NCBI GenBank assembly: GCA_028823345.1
Contig: JAPKBR010000008.1
Coordinates: forward strand, 1 to 64,000
DNA: 64,000 bases
Direction: 5' to 3'
DNA from: Planctomycetota bacterium
GTDB taxonomy: Bacteria > Planctomycetota > UBA1135 > GCA-002686595
Made by a program: the position numbers and the translations under genes. Under the pieces are notes generated by a model, which searched no databases, was not told where the DNA came from, and saw nothing but the letters and a program-made list of their open reading frames with translations. This document shows, piece after piece, positions 25,162-33,512 of this stretch (position 1 is its first letter; the number at the start of each line of letters is the position of its first letter).

Positions 25162-28100
25162 TCAATGGTTCTGTGTTGCACTCTCTGGTTGCCAGCTTGC
25201 ATGCAAGGCGGCGTAACCGGCGGGAACTAACACGAGATTCAAGAAAGTGGACGTGAGCAGGCCTCCCAATATGACAGCGGAGAGGGGGGCCAGGATTTCG
25301 TTGCCCGCGGAGTTGCCCTCAAGCACGATGGGCACGAGGGCTAGGGCTGCTGTCAAGGCGGTCATCAGGATCGGGACCAGGCGTTCTAGGGAACCCTGGA
25401 TGATCGCGCGGTGCAGGGAGCAGCCCTCGTTCTCGCGCAGATAGGCATAGTGGTTCACAAGCAAGATGCCGTTGCGGATGGCGATGCCGAAGAGGGTGAT
25501 GAAGCCCACCATGGAAGCGATTGAAAGTACTGGTGGGATGTAGCCGCCAACACCAAAGAGCCCGAGCAGATTGCTAAGTGGAGCAGTGGACTCGGTCCAA
25601 AACACCGCGATGATGCCGCCGATCATGGCCAGGGGGAGGTTGATGAGCACCAACAGGGACACGGGCAAAGAGCCGATGGCCAAGTGCAGCAAGACAAGCA
25701 CGATCAAGAGCACCACTCCGCTGAACAGGAGGATTGCCCGGCTGGCGGATTGTTGCGCTTCGAATTGGCCCCCGTACTTCACCCGATAGCCGTGGCGCGC
25801 CACGATGGGATCCACCTTGGTCTGTACCTTGGCCACCAGGTGACCCAGGTTCGCCCCTTCGGCCACGTTGAGGGAAATCACCGCCCTGCGCTGGGAGTTT
25901 TCCCGGGCGATCAGGTTGCTGGTGAGTTCTCGACCGATGTGTGCGACCTCTTCCAGGCGCACCAAGGCGCCTCCATCCCCGCGCAGGATCAAGCGCTTCA
26001 GATCCTCGATGCTGTCCCGGTCGCCGTCGCGCAAGCGCACCGCAAGCCCATAGCGACGTACCCCATCGTTGACCTGGGCGACGGTGGCCCCAAAAACCGC
26101 ATCGCGCACCTGGCGTGCGGCGGAGGCGGGGGTCAGACCATAGGCCGCCAGGAGCGCCGGGCGATAATCCACCGGTACGGACTGGACCATGACCTCGCGG
26201 TTGGCGGCCACATCCCGGGTACCGGGTATGGATTTGAGGGCCGTTTCGATTTCCTTGGCGATGGAGCGCAGCACGCTGAGCTCTTCCCCATAAACGCTGA
26301 TAGCGATGGCCGCTGGAGTCCCCGAGAGGATGTGGCTCAAGCGATGTTCGATGGGTTGGCCAATGTTGGACGTGATGCCTGGGATTTCCTTCAGCACACC
26401 AGAAATCTTTTTGCGCACTGCTTCCTTTTCATGACCGGGCAGAATGGTCACATCAATCTCAGAGTTGCTGACCGGTTCCACATGTTCGTCGCGCTCGGAA
26501 CGGCCCGTGCGGCGGCTCACGCTGGCGACCCCTTCCAGTTGCAGGAGTTGCCTTTCAACCGAAGACGCCAAGCGATCGCTGGCCGAGAGGGAAGTGCCCG
26601 GTGGAGCAAACAGGGCCACCGTAAATGTTCCTTCGTTGAATTCCGGAAGGAACGCGCTGCCAAAGGTCGAGCCAACCCAAAGGGTTATGGCCGTTGCTGT
26701 TGCGGCCGCCCCCATGAGGGGGAATCGCCAACGCAAGGCGAGTTGCAACATGGGTTCGTAGATTCCCTTGAGCTTGCGCACGAGGAGTCCATCACCTGAC
26801 TCTGCTTCATCGCCTTTTGGATTGAGCAGTAGGGTGCAGAGGGCCGGGGTTACGGTTAAGGCGACCAACAGGGACGCTAGAAGGGAAACCACAAAGGCGA
26901 TGCCCAGGGGCCGGAAGAAACGGCCCTCGATGCCTTCCAAGAACATCAGTGGCGCGAACACGAGCACGATGATCAAGGTGGCAAAAACCATTGCGGGCCG
27001 GATCTCATTGCTGGCGGAGAAAATCGTGTTCCGTCTTGTTTGCTGTTTATCGATGGGCAGCTGCGCATTCTGCTTCAACCGTCGAAACACGTTCTCCACA
27101 TCGATCACCGCATCGTCCACCAGGCTGCCGACAGCGATGGCGAGGCCTCCCAAGGTCATCACGTTGATCGTCTCCCCCAGGTATTCCAACACCAGGATGC
27201 CTGCAGCCAGGGAAAGGGGCAGGGCGGTCAAGGTCACCAGGGTTGTACGCAGGCTGAGCAGAAACAATGCCAGGATCAAGGCGACGATGATCGCTGCATC
27301 TCGAAGGGCGTCGACCACGTTGTTCACAGAGAGGTCAATGAAGTCCGCTTGCCGGAAGATGTTCCGGTTGATGTGAATGCCCGGGGGCAGCGAGGTGCCC
27401 AGGTCGTCGAGTAGAGCATCCACACCGGCCGTGATGGTCAGGGTGTTGGTGCCGGGGGCCTTCTTGATGGTCATGACAACCGCCGGGCGTCCTCCGTCGG
27501 AACCCGTGCCCCGCTTGAGGGCTGGGCCCAAGCGCACGCTAGCCACCTGGCCAATGGTCACCGGGGATCCATCCTGCACGCGGATCATCGTGCCCGCGAT
27601 GTCCTCCACCGAACGCACTCGACCGCTCTGGCGAATCGGAAGTTCGAGGTGGTCTACATTGGGCAAGTAGCCAGCACTGAGGGTGCTGTGGGAGGATCCG
27701 GCGGCCTTGATCACATCCTGCAAGGTCAGGCCATAGAGCCGCAGTTGCTCCTGTTCCACCAGCACCTGGTATTCGGGTAGCTCGCCACCGATGACCGAGA
27801 TTTGCGCCACGCCGGGCACAGCCAGCAGCCGATTGCGCAGGTCGAACTCCGCATAGGCCCGAAGATCTAGGTCGTCTACTGAGGAATCCGGTGAGGAAAC
27901 CGCTAAGAGCATGATTTCGCCGGTGACCGAAGTGATCGGAGTCATCTCCGCATGGGTTCCCGGAGGCAGTTCCTCTCGCACCGTGTCCAAGCGTTCCGAA
28001 ACCATTTGCCGCGCGAGGTAAATGTCCATGCCCCAGTCGAATTCCACAAAGGCAATCGACAGGCCAATGGCGCTCGTGGTGCGCACCCGGCGCAGGCCCG

Positions 28101-28329
28101 GTATTCCATTGACCGCTGCTTCGATGGGGAAGGTCACATATTGTTCCACTTCATCCGCAGCCAGTCCCTGGGCCTCGGCCATGATGACCACGGTGGGGGC
28201 GTTGAGCTCCGGGAACACATCCACCGGCGTGCGCGGCAAGCGATAAGCTGCCGTGCCCAAGAGCACCCCTGCCAGGACCAACACCAGGGCGGCGTGGTCG
28301 ATAGAAAAGCGGATCAGATTCTTAAGCAT
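25162..28329 (-). CDS. CusA/CzcA-type heavy-metal efflux RND pump
   Basis: 1055 residues of the heavy-metal RND type. N-terminal helix followed by PRTPVDVFPELNAPTVVIMAEAQGL; the porter motif PGTRDVAANR; transmembrane segment 4 with GGLAIAVGSLVDDAVIDVENVFRRL, carrying the Asp pair used for proton coupling; a second RND half with TLFGIAIRNGILLVNHYAYLREN. Twelve transmembrane helices are expected. The metal (Cu/Ag versus Zn/Co/Cd/Ni) cannot be set with certainty from the residues seen. Its stop lies 18 bp before the lipoprotein gene and its start overlaps the stop of cusB by 1 bp (TGATG). Confidence 0.92.
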   Translation of the reverse strand: MLKNLIRFSIDHAALVLVLAGVLLGTAAYRLPRTPVDVFPELNAPTVVIMAEAQGLAADEVEQYVTFPIEAAVNGIPGLRRVRTTSAIGLSIAFVEFDWGMDIYLARQMVSERLDTVREELPPGTHAEMTPITSVTGEIMLLAVSSPDSSVDDLDLRAYAEFDLRNRLLAVPGVAQISVIGGELPEYQVLVEQEQLRLYGLTLQDVIKAAGSSHSTLSAGYLPNVDHLELPIRQSGRVRSVEDIAGTMIRVQDGSPVTIGQVASVRLGPALKRGTGSDGGRPAVVMTIKKAPGTNTLTITAGVDALLDDLGTSLPPGIHINRNIFRQADFIDLSVNNVVDALRDAAIIVALILALFLLSLRTTLVTLTALPLSLAAGILVLEYLGETINVMTLGGLAIAVGSLVDDAVIDVENVFRRLKQNAQLPIDKQQTRRNTIFSASNEIRPAMVFATLIIVLVFAPLMFLEGIEGRFFRPLGIAFVVSLLASLLVALTVTPALCTLLLNPKGDEAESGDGLLVRKLKGIYEPMLQLALRWRFPLMGAAATATAITLWVGSTFGSAFLPEFNEGTFTVALFAPPGTSLSASDRLASSVERQLLQLEGVASVSRRTGRSERDEHVEPVSNSEIDVTILPGHEKEAVRKKISGVLKEIPGITSNIGQPIEHRLSHILSGTPAAIAISVYGEELSVLRSIAKEIETALKSIPGTRDVAANREVMVQSVPVDYRPALLAAYGLTPASAARQVRDAVFGATVAQVNDGVRRYGLAVRLRDGDRDSIEDLKRLILRGDGGALVRLEEVAHIGRELTSNLIARENSQRRAVISLNVAEGANLGHLVAKVQTKVDPIVARHGYRVKYGGQFEAQQSASRAILLFSGVVLLIVLVLLHLAIGSLPVSLLVLINLPLAMIGGIIAVFWTESTAPLSNLLGLFGVGGYIPPVLSIASMVGFITLFGIAIRNGILLVNHYAYLRENEGCSLHRAIIQGSLERLVPILMTALTAALALVPIVLEGNSAGNEILAPLSAVILGGLLTSTFLNLVLVPAGYAALHASWQPESATQNH

Positions 28330-29708
28330 CAGTGCTCATCCTGGTGGAAGGTGCCGTCTGCGTGCATGTGCCCGCCAACGACGGGGGTCGAACCCTGTTG
28401 GGTCGCGAGCTTCAGTTCATAGGAGCCGGCCGAGACCACTTCGTCGCTCCGCATCAGGCCGCTTTGGATCACCACCCAACGCCCATCGCTGATGCCCAGA
28501 TCTGCTTCCACGCGAATGGCCACACCAGGGTCCTTGGGGTCACGGCGGAAGAAGACATGGGTCAAGCCATCGCGCACAACTGCTGACGTGGGTACGGCCA
28601 AGCAGGGGCCCTCGCTGGAAGCCACCACGATCTCCAAGAACGCGGAAACCCCAGCTCGTATCCAGGAGGGTCGCTCCGGCGAGCTTTCAGGAATCGCCAA
28701 GAGGGTGATGGTGCGGTCGATCGGATGGGCTTCTAGGCCAATGGTCATGATCGCCGCCACCCCTTCGTCCGGGGTTCTGCCTGTGGAAAGGGGAGGCACG
28801 ATGCGCACCTCGCTGTTGGTTCCGATGCGCGGCAAGTCCGCTTGCAAGGCTAGGGCGCGGAAGCGCACCCGAGCCGTGTCCACGGTAGAAAGCACCAGAC
28901 TGGGAGCCTGGGCGTATGCGCCATCCGTCAGGGCTAACAGATCTACGATGCCCGCGTGCTCCGCCCGTACCTCGATCCAGTCAAAGGTCTCATAGGCTGG
29001 CACCATGCGCCCGTCCAGCTGCACCTCTTTGATCAGGTCTTGCTCCGTCAAATTCACCGCAGCCGCAGCTCGGTGCAGGGCATGCTCGCGTGTGCGGTCC
29101 GCGTTGGCCAACTCGGTTAGGGTCAGGTTGAGTCCCGCTTGCAAGCGGGGAAGGCTGGCCTCGATTTCCAACGCGTTGGCCTCTAGGTCGGCCCGTTTGA
29201 AGTTAGCCTTGGCCAGGGAAGCCAAGCGTTCCTGGGCCAATTCCAGCTTCGTCACCGCTTCGCTCAAATACGTGCGAGCCACTTCGATTTTTCCCTTGGC
29301 GGTGAGGATGGCCTGTTCGCCTGTCACGATTTCATGTAGAAGTTCCGGCCAAGCGGGGGATTGGTAGCGGTAGAGAACCTGGCCTGGTTGGACCGGTTGG
29401 TTTTGGTCCACCCGCAAATCCACCCGGCCGGGTAGGGCCAAGCGGTATTCATGCCGGGCGAGGGGGAGGAGCTCAAAGGAGCCGGGAACGCGGAGGGTCT
29501 GGGCGACCCGCCGCACCTGGACTTGGGTGAACTCGATCCCCAGATTGCGTTGGACGGTGATAGGGATCTCGATGCGCGAAGGGTTCCCTTGCGCCTCGTG
29601 ATCGTCCGCGGTCGGGGGGGCTGTGTCTGCCTCACCCGAGCAACTCAACAACCACATCAGAGCCATCGCGGCGGGGGCAAATCCCATGTCCTTGGTGAAA
29701 TTCATCAT
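28329..29708 (-). CDS. CusB/CzcB-type periplasmic membrane-fusion protein
   Basis: 459 residues from the ATG at 29708 (SD GGAGAAGGAG lies just upstream; an ORF open further upstream is not real). Lipobox MWLLSC with Cys23. The adaptor fold is visible: IPITVQRNLGIEFTQVQVRRVAQTLRVPGSF (beta-barrel start), NQPVQPGQVLYRYQSPAWPEL (lipoyl first half), a long coiled hairpin with alternating Leu/Ala (about 145-240), then WIEVRAEHAGIVDL. A His-rich end (GGHMHADGTFHQDEH) may bind metal. Start codon overlaps the cusC stop (ATGA). Confidence 0.9.
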   Translation of the reverse strand: MMNFTKDMGFAPAAMALMWLLSCSGEADTAPPTADDHEAQGNPSRIEIPITVQRNLGIEFTQVQVRRVAQTLRVPGSFELLPLARHEYRLALPGRVDLRVDQNQPVQPGQVLYRYQSPAWPELLHEIVTGEQAILTAKGKIEVARTYLSEAVTKLELAQERLASLAKANFKRADLEANALEIEASLPRLQAGLNLTLTELANADRTREHALHRAAAAVNLTEQDLIKEVQLDGRMVPAYETFDWIEVRAEHAGIVDLLALTDGAYAQAPSLVLSTVDTARVRFRALALQADLPRIGTNSEVRIVPPLSTGRTPDEGVAAIMTIGLEAHPIDRTITLLAIPESSPERPSWIRAGVSAFLEIVVASSEGPCLAVPTSAVVRDGLTHVFFRRDPKDPGVAIRVEADLGISDGRWVVIQSGLMRSDEVVSAGSYELKLATQQGSTPVVGGHMHADGTFHQDEH

Positions 29709-31156
29709 TTGTTTTCTCCTTCTCCGGGTGTCGGAGTGATTCTGGATTGGGGCCCGCGCAGTTGCACGAATTCTCCTTCCGCGGCGCTGACCGCCAGGGT
29801 GGTGTCGATCCATTCGAGCTTGATCTCGTGAGCCTTGACTAAGGCGTCTTGCAAGATCTGACTGCTCGCTTCTCCCAGTTGCATCAAGTTCAGAGCGTCC
29901 TTGAGTTGTTGATCGATCAAGGGAAGCAGCTCGTACTCCATGTGGCCCCGTTGGCGCTTAAGAGCCTCGATCTTGTCTTCGGTCTTGCTCCAGCGTCCGG
30001 CGAGGACTTCGAGGGTGGTTTCGTAGCGTGCTCTGGCGAGGACGCGTTCGGCGCGGGCGGTGGCGATTGCTCCCCCGTTGGTGTGGAACAGGGGCAGAGA
30101 AATGCCACCCACGAATCCGATTCGCGGCTGTCCTCCATCCGCTTCATAAGCCGGACCCAGGGTCAGGTCGCTGATCTGTTTGGCGATCTCCAGGGCGACT
30201 GCATTTTCAGCTACCTCGTACTGCTGGCGTAACTCTGCCAGTTCTAGATTGTTGTCAGCTCTCTCGACGGTGAAATCCGATCGCTGGGTCAGGGGGATCA
30301 AATCTGCTTCCGTACGGCCCTCTTGAAGGTGACTGAGGTAAGGCACCAGGTGCAGTTCCGCAGCGGGGGTCATGCCCATCAGGGCGCGCAGGGTGTGTTC
30401 TTTTTCTTCTACGATTCCGCGCAAGCCGATGAGGGCGGCGACTTGTTGATTTTGTTCCAGGTTCAGTCGGTTGGCCTCGGTGGGTGCGACCTCTCCAGCT
30501 TCGCTGAGGGTCACCATGCGTTCGGTCAATTCCTCTAGGGAGGCGATGAGTTTTTCGGTTTCTGCGGCCCGCTGCAAAGCCGCCGACCAATCTTGCCAGG
30601 TGCTCCAAACCTGTCCCCAAACCTGCCACTCCGCCCGTTGGATCGCGGCTACAGCCGCCGCAGATTGGGCTGTTGCGTGCCCTGATTCCGCGCCCGAACG
30701 GCCGGAAATGGGCAGGGTGAAGGACAGATCCGGAGTCACCACCCAGGGGTCGGGGATATTGTCTGTGGCGCGTAGGGCGCTGATGGAAAACTCGGGGTCG
30801 CTCCAGCGGCCCGCATATTGGGCCTTGGCTGCGGCGACACCGGCGCTCAGGCGGGCCAGGCGTAGATCCGGATTGAAGGCCATGGCCACCAGGCGGGCTT
30901 CGTGCAGATTGAGTCCATCATCCAAATTGAATGGGCTCTTCGGTCCGGGCAGGGGCGCCTGACGTTGCTCAAGAAACGCCTCTAGGCTGCCGTCATTGAG
31001 AGTCCTCGCCTGCCAAGCTGCTTGGTGTGCGCCGGGATCGAGAGGGATCGGGGCGTAGCTTTGGCACGCGCCGAGAAAGACCAGCAGACTCCAGCCTAGG
31101 CTGGTTCGGCGGGGCTCATTCTCTCTATGGAATCTCTTGGGTTGGTTGTTGTTCAT
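29705..31156 (-). CDS. TolC-like outer-membrane factor of the metal efflux system
   Basis: About 483 residues from the ATG at 31156 (a GTG 12 bp upstream is also possible and sits closer to a purine-rich AAGAAGGAA). Lipobox LVFLGAC. Paired outer-membrane efflux repeats: LNLHEARLVAMAFNPDLRLARLSAGVAAAKAQYAGRWSDPEFS and, in the second half, LQQYEVAENAVALEIAKQISDLTLGPAYEADGGQPRIGFVGGISLPLF. Forms the channel with the CusB- and CusA-type proteins. Same operon; its stop overlaps cusB. Confidence 0.88.
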   Translation of the reverse strand: MNNNQPKRFHRENEPRRTSLGWSLLVFLGACQSYAPIPLDPGAHQAAWQARTLNDGSLEAFLEQRQAPLPGPKSPFNLDDGLNLHEARLVAMAFNPDLRLARLSAGVAAAKAQYAGRWSDPEFSISALRATDNIPDPWVVTPDLSFTLPISGRSGAESGHATAQSAAAVAAIQRAEWQVWGQVWSTWQDWSAALQRAAETEKLIASLEELTERMVTLSEAGEVAPTEANRLNLEQNQQVAALIGLRGIVEEKEHTLRALMGMTPAAELHLVPYLSHLQEGRTEADLIPLTQRSDFTVERADNNLELAELRQQYEVAENAVALEIAKQISDLTLGPAYEADGGQPRIGFVGGISLPLFHTNGGAIATARAERVLARARYETTLEVLAGRWSKTEDKIEALKRQRGHMEYELLPLIDQQLKDALNLMQLGEASSQILQDALVKAHEIKLEWIDTTLAVSAAEGEFVQLRGPQSRITPTPGEGENK

Positions 31157-31255
31157 CGCTCGGGTCACGGTTCCTTCTTGCCTGAAATATCCCTAGTGCT
31201 GGATGCGCAAGGGGTGGTCTGCCGCAGGTTACAAAACCAGCGATCAAACTTAACT

Positions 31256-31753
31256 TCAGAAAGGAAGGGGCGGTGCCCGGGGACGAGTTCTCCCTGGGGG
31301 AGGCGGTCCTGGCGGATGATTGCCCAGGGGCCCGGCAGAAAAGCCGCTGGGCCCAGTGAAAGTCAGGTGGGATTGGCGGTCTGAAACCAGAGCCAAAATC
31401 AGCAGTGGACCGCTGTTTGAGGAGTCGCTGGCGATCAGCGATCCCTCATGGTCCCCAAAGGAATGGGGCAGGTGTTGCTCGCAGGAATGGGGATCGTGGC
31501 CTTGGCCTTGGTCTTGGTCCCCGCAATTCTGTTCGTGGGAGCACTCGCTCGCACCGTGAACCTCGTGGGCATGCCCTCCCGAATCCAAGTGTGCGTGCTC
31601 GCCTTGATGGACCGCCTGAGCCGGTGATCCGGTGGCCAAGCAAACACAAGCCACCAGACCCGCGAGCTGCTTCAAGACGAGACACATGCAGACGGCGAAG
31701 CCGATGGCGGCTTGCCTTGCATGGAATCCTTGGGAGCTCGGAGGGGTGATCAT
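31256..31753 (-). CDS. Small His-rich exported protein upstream of the metal pump
   Basis: 165 residues. The N-terminus has a hydrophobic segment (about 20-45, AAIGFAVCMCLVLKQLAGLVACVCLA) followed by a segment rich in His, Glu and Asp: GEHAHLDSGGHAHEVHGASE, HEQNCGDQDQGQGHDPHSCEQHLPHS. Small His-rich, Cys-containing proteins of this kind are common at the head of czc/cus operons and may bind or sense metal. It precedes the outer-membrane gene by about 99 bp. The C-terminal Pro-rich tail is low complexity. Start at the ATG at 31753; no family assigned. The 211 bp upstream to the DUF4442 gene holds nothing recognisable. Confidence 0.6.
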   Translation of the reverse strand: MITPPSSQGFHARQAAIGFAVCMCLVLKQLAGLVACVCLATGSPAQAVHQGEHAHLDSGGHAHEVHGASECSHEQNCGDQDQGQGHDPHSCEQHLPHSFGDHEGSLIASDSSNSGPLLILALVSDRQSHLTFTGPSGFSAGPLGNHPPGPPPPGRTRPRAPPLPF

Positions 31754-31964
31754 GGGGAGGTTTCTTGTGGGCGCAGGATGGGAGAACAGGGGGCTCTAGG
31801 TCAAGGTTAGGCCATTGTTGCGCCTTTTGGAGCCCTGGGTGCTAGGCCTCGATTCACAAGAATATCCCTTCATCGGCCACCGGGAGGGCCGTGCCCCGGC
31901 TGAGTGCGGATTTTTCTGCCCATTCTTTACCTTCTGGCCTAGCTGGAAAGGCTTCTCATGGGGC

Positions 31965-32468
31965 TTAGAACGCGGCGGGGGCGCCCCGCTTATCCCTGGA
32001 AAGTCGCACATAGGCCTCCATGGTGATCTGGGCGCAAACTGCTCCGCTCCGGTCCACTGCTTGCACATCAAGAGACTGTCGAAACCTCCCGTTCGTTTCC
32101 AGTTCGGTCGTGGCCCAAGCTACCTGTTCATCGCTCAGGCGGAATTCGAGGATCAGTTCCGTGGCGGCTGGTTTCTCGTAGCGGATTTTTCCCGCTTGCA
32201 GCCAGCTCTCCACTTGCAGGCCACGCTGGGCAAAAATCTGCCAATAGAGCATGGGTAGGGGCGAGTCCGCGGCGGAATAAATCGTGCCCCCGAAGGTGGT
32301 GCCGTGCAGGTTGCGGGTCCAAATGCTGCGCCTGACCCGTACCCGGCAGTATTGGAAGTCCGCGCTGAACTCCAGGATCTTGATGCGCTGGAAAAGGAGA
32401 GGCGGAAAGAGGTTCAGCATCCACTTCATGGCCCATGGGCTGAGCTTGCGGCTTTGGAGTCGGGGCAT
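31965..32468 (-). CDS. DUF4442 hot-dog thioesterase-like protein
   Basis: 167 residues. The hot-dog fold is suggested by NLFPPLLFQRIKILEFSADFQYCRVRVRRSIWTRNLHGTTFGGTIYSAADSPLPMLYWQIF (central helix with GGTIYSAADSPL in place of the usual active-site block) and by strands RYEKPAATELILEFRLSD, RFRQSLDVQAVDRSGAVCAQITMEAYV. The layout fits DUF4442/PaaI-like acyl-CoA or acyl-ACP thioesterases. No signal peptide. Between it and the hydrolase upstream lie 122 bp without a gene. Confidence 0.7.
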   Translation of the reverse strand: MPRLQSRKLSPWAMKWMLNLFPPLLFQRIKILEFSADFQYCRVRVRRSIWTRNLHGTTFGGTIYSAADSPLPMLYWQIFAQRGLQVESWLQAGKIRYEKPAATELILEFRLSDEQVAWATTELETNGRFRQSLDVQAVDRSGAVCAQITMEAYVRLSRDKRGAPAAF

Positions 32469-32590
32469 GGGAGATTGAGGTTTAGCCTACGCAGCCGTCC
32501 AAGTCCGTCACCAAGAGTGCACCGCGATGATAAATCGCGGGCAGCCAGATGGGCACGGGCCCTTGTGGAACGGGTTGCTTGCGGGCTCTT

Positions 32591-33445
32591 CTATGGTTGG
32601 GCGGGGAGGTGTCGGCCGAGCCAGTCAGCGAGGTCCTGCAGGACATTGTCCCGTTCCAACTCGTTGAAGATTTCATGGTAGAGACCGGGGTATTCGATGC
32701 ACTCTTTGTCTTTAGATTGAGCGGCCTCAAAGAAGTCACGAGAGGCTTTCGTCCGGGCGATTGCGTCTGCACCCGCCAGCATGCAAAGCAGGGGGATCTT
32801 GACCCCCGGTGCATCTTCGAGCAACCGTGGTTGGACATCGAGGCATTCCGTGTACCAGCGAGCGGTGGCATTCACATGGGCATGGGGGTCGTTGGCTAAA
32901 TCTTTAGCTACCTGGGGATCATGGGACAATAGATCCCGGTTCAAGCCCGAGGGGAGTGCCAGAGCAGGCCAAAACTTCGAGAAGATCCGGCCTGCAATAG
33001 CCTTCCAAAGGGGGACTTTCACGGCGAAACCAAAGGCTGGGCTGGATAGGATCAAGCCGCTCAAAGGTGGCTGATGCTGCTGCACGAAGCGGGTGGCGAT
33101 CTGGCCACCCATAGAGTGTCCGAGCAAAAAGACCGGTTCCCCCTTGGCTTCCCGCACCACGGATTCGAGGGCACAGCTCAGGTCGTCCAGGTAGTCTCCG
33201 AAGCGGCTAATAAAAATAGGTGGGCCTCCGGATTCCCCGTGACCGCGTAAATCAAAAGCACTTACGTCGAGGCCCAGATCATTCAGTCTCTGGGCCACGT
33301 GACTGTAGCGACCGCTGTGTTCCGCAAAACCGTGCACCAAGAGAATGCGACCCCTCGGATTCTCCACGGCCCAGCGCCGTTGGAACTGGTCCGGCGCGCC
33401 TTCACGGGATTGGGTGCGGGTGGTGGCTTGCATGGGCTCGTCCAT
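32591..33445 (-). CDS. Alpha/beta hydrolase, monoacylglycerol lipase/lysophospholipase type
   Basis: 284 residues from the ATG at 33445, chosen because upstream in-frame starts would lie inside the DUF1570 gene. Oxyanion-hole strand ILLVHGFAEHSGRY, then SAFDLRGHGESGG, the nucleophile elbow FLLGHSMGGQIATRF (Ser in G-x-S-x-G), a late Asp (MLAGADAIARTKASRDF) and the C-terminal ECIEYPGLYHEIFNE with the catalytic His. This is the serine-aminopeptidase-S33/monoglyceride lipase pattern. No signal peptide. Confidence 0.85.
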   Translation of the reverse strand: MDEPMQATTRTQSREGAPDQFQRRWAVENPRGRILLVHGFAEHSGRYSHVAQRLNDLGLDVSAFDLRGHGESGGPPIFISRFGDYLDDLSCALESVVREAKGEPVFLLGHSMGGQIATRFVQQHQPPLSGLILSSPAFGFAVKVPLWKAIAGRIFSKFWPALALPSGLNRDLLSHDPQVAKDLANDPHAHVNATARWYTECLDVQPRLLEDAPGVKIPLLCMLAGADAIARTKASRDFFEAAQSKDKECIEYPGLYHEIFNELERDNVLQDLADWLGRHLPAQP

Positions 33446-33512
33446 TGGTTCGGAACCCGTTCCCGGGGCCTTAGTTGGAGGGCGCGATTCGGTGCACCCT
33501 CTCATTCGCTGG

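Noticed and set aside
21720-26799. Long plus-strand open frames opposite the NMO (21720-22595) and CusA (25684-26799)
   Set aside because: They mirror strongly coding minus-strand genes and show no domain of their own; antisense shadows common in GC-rich DNA.
32476-32580. Coding-like minus-strand stretch (GPVPIWLPAIYHRGALLVTDLDG) downstream of the lipase-like gene
   Set aside because: Looks like a protein fragment but has no own start and overlaps no clear family; too short to call a pseudogene.
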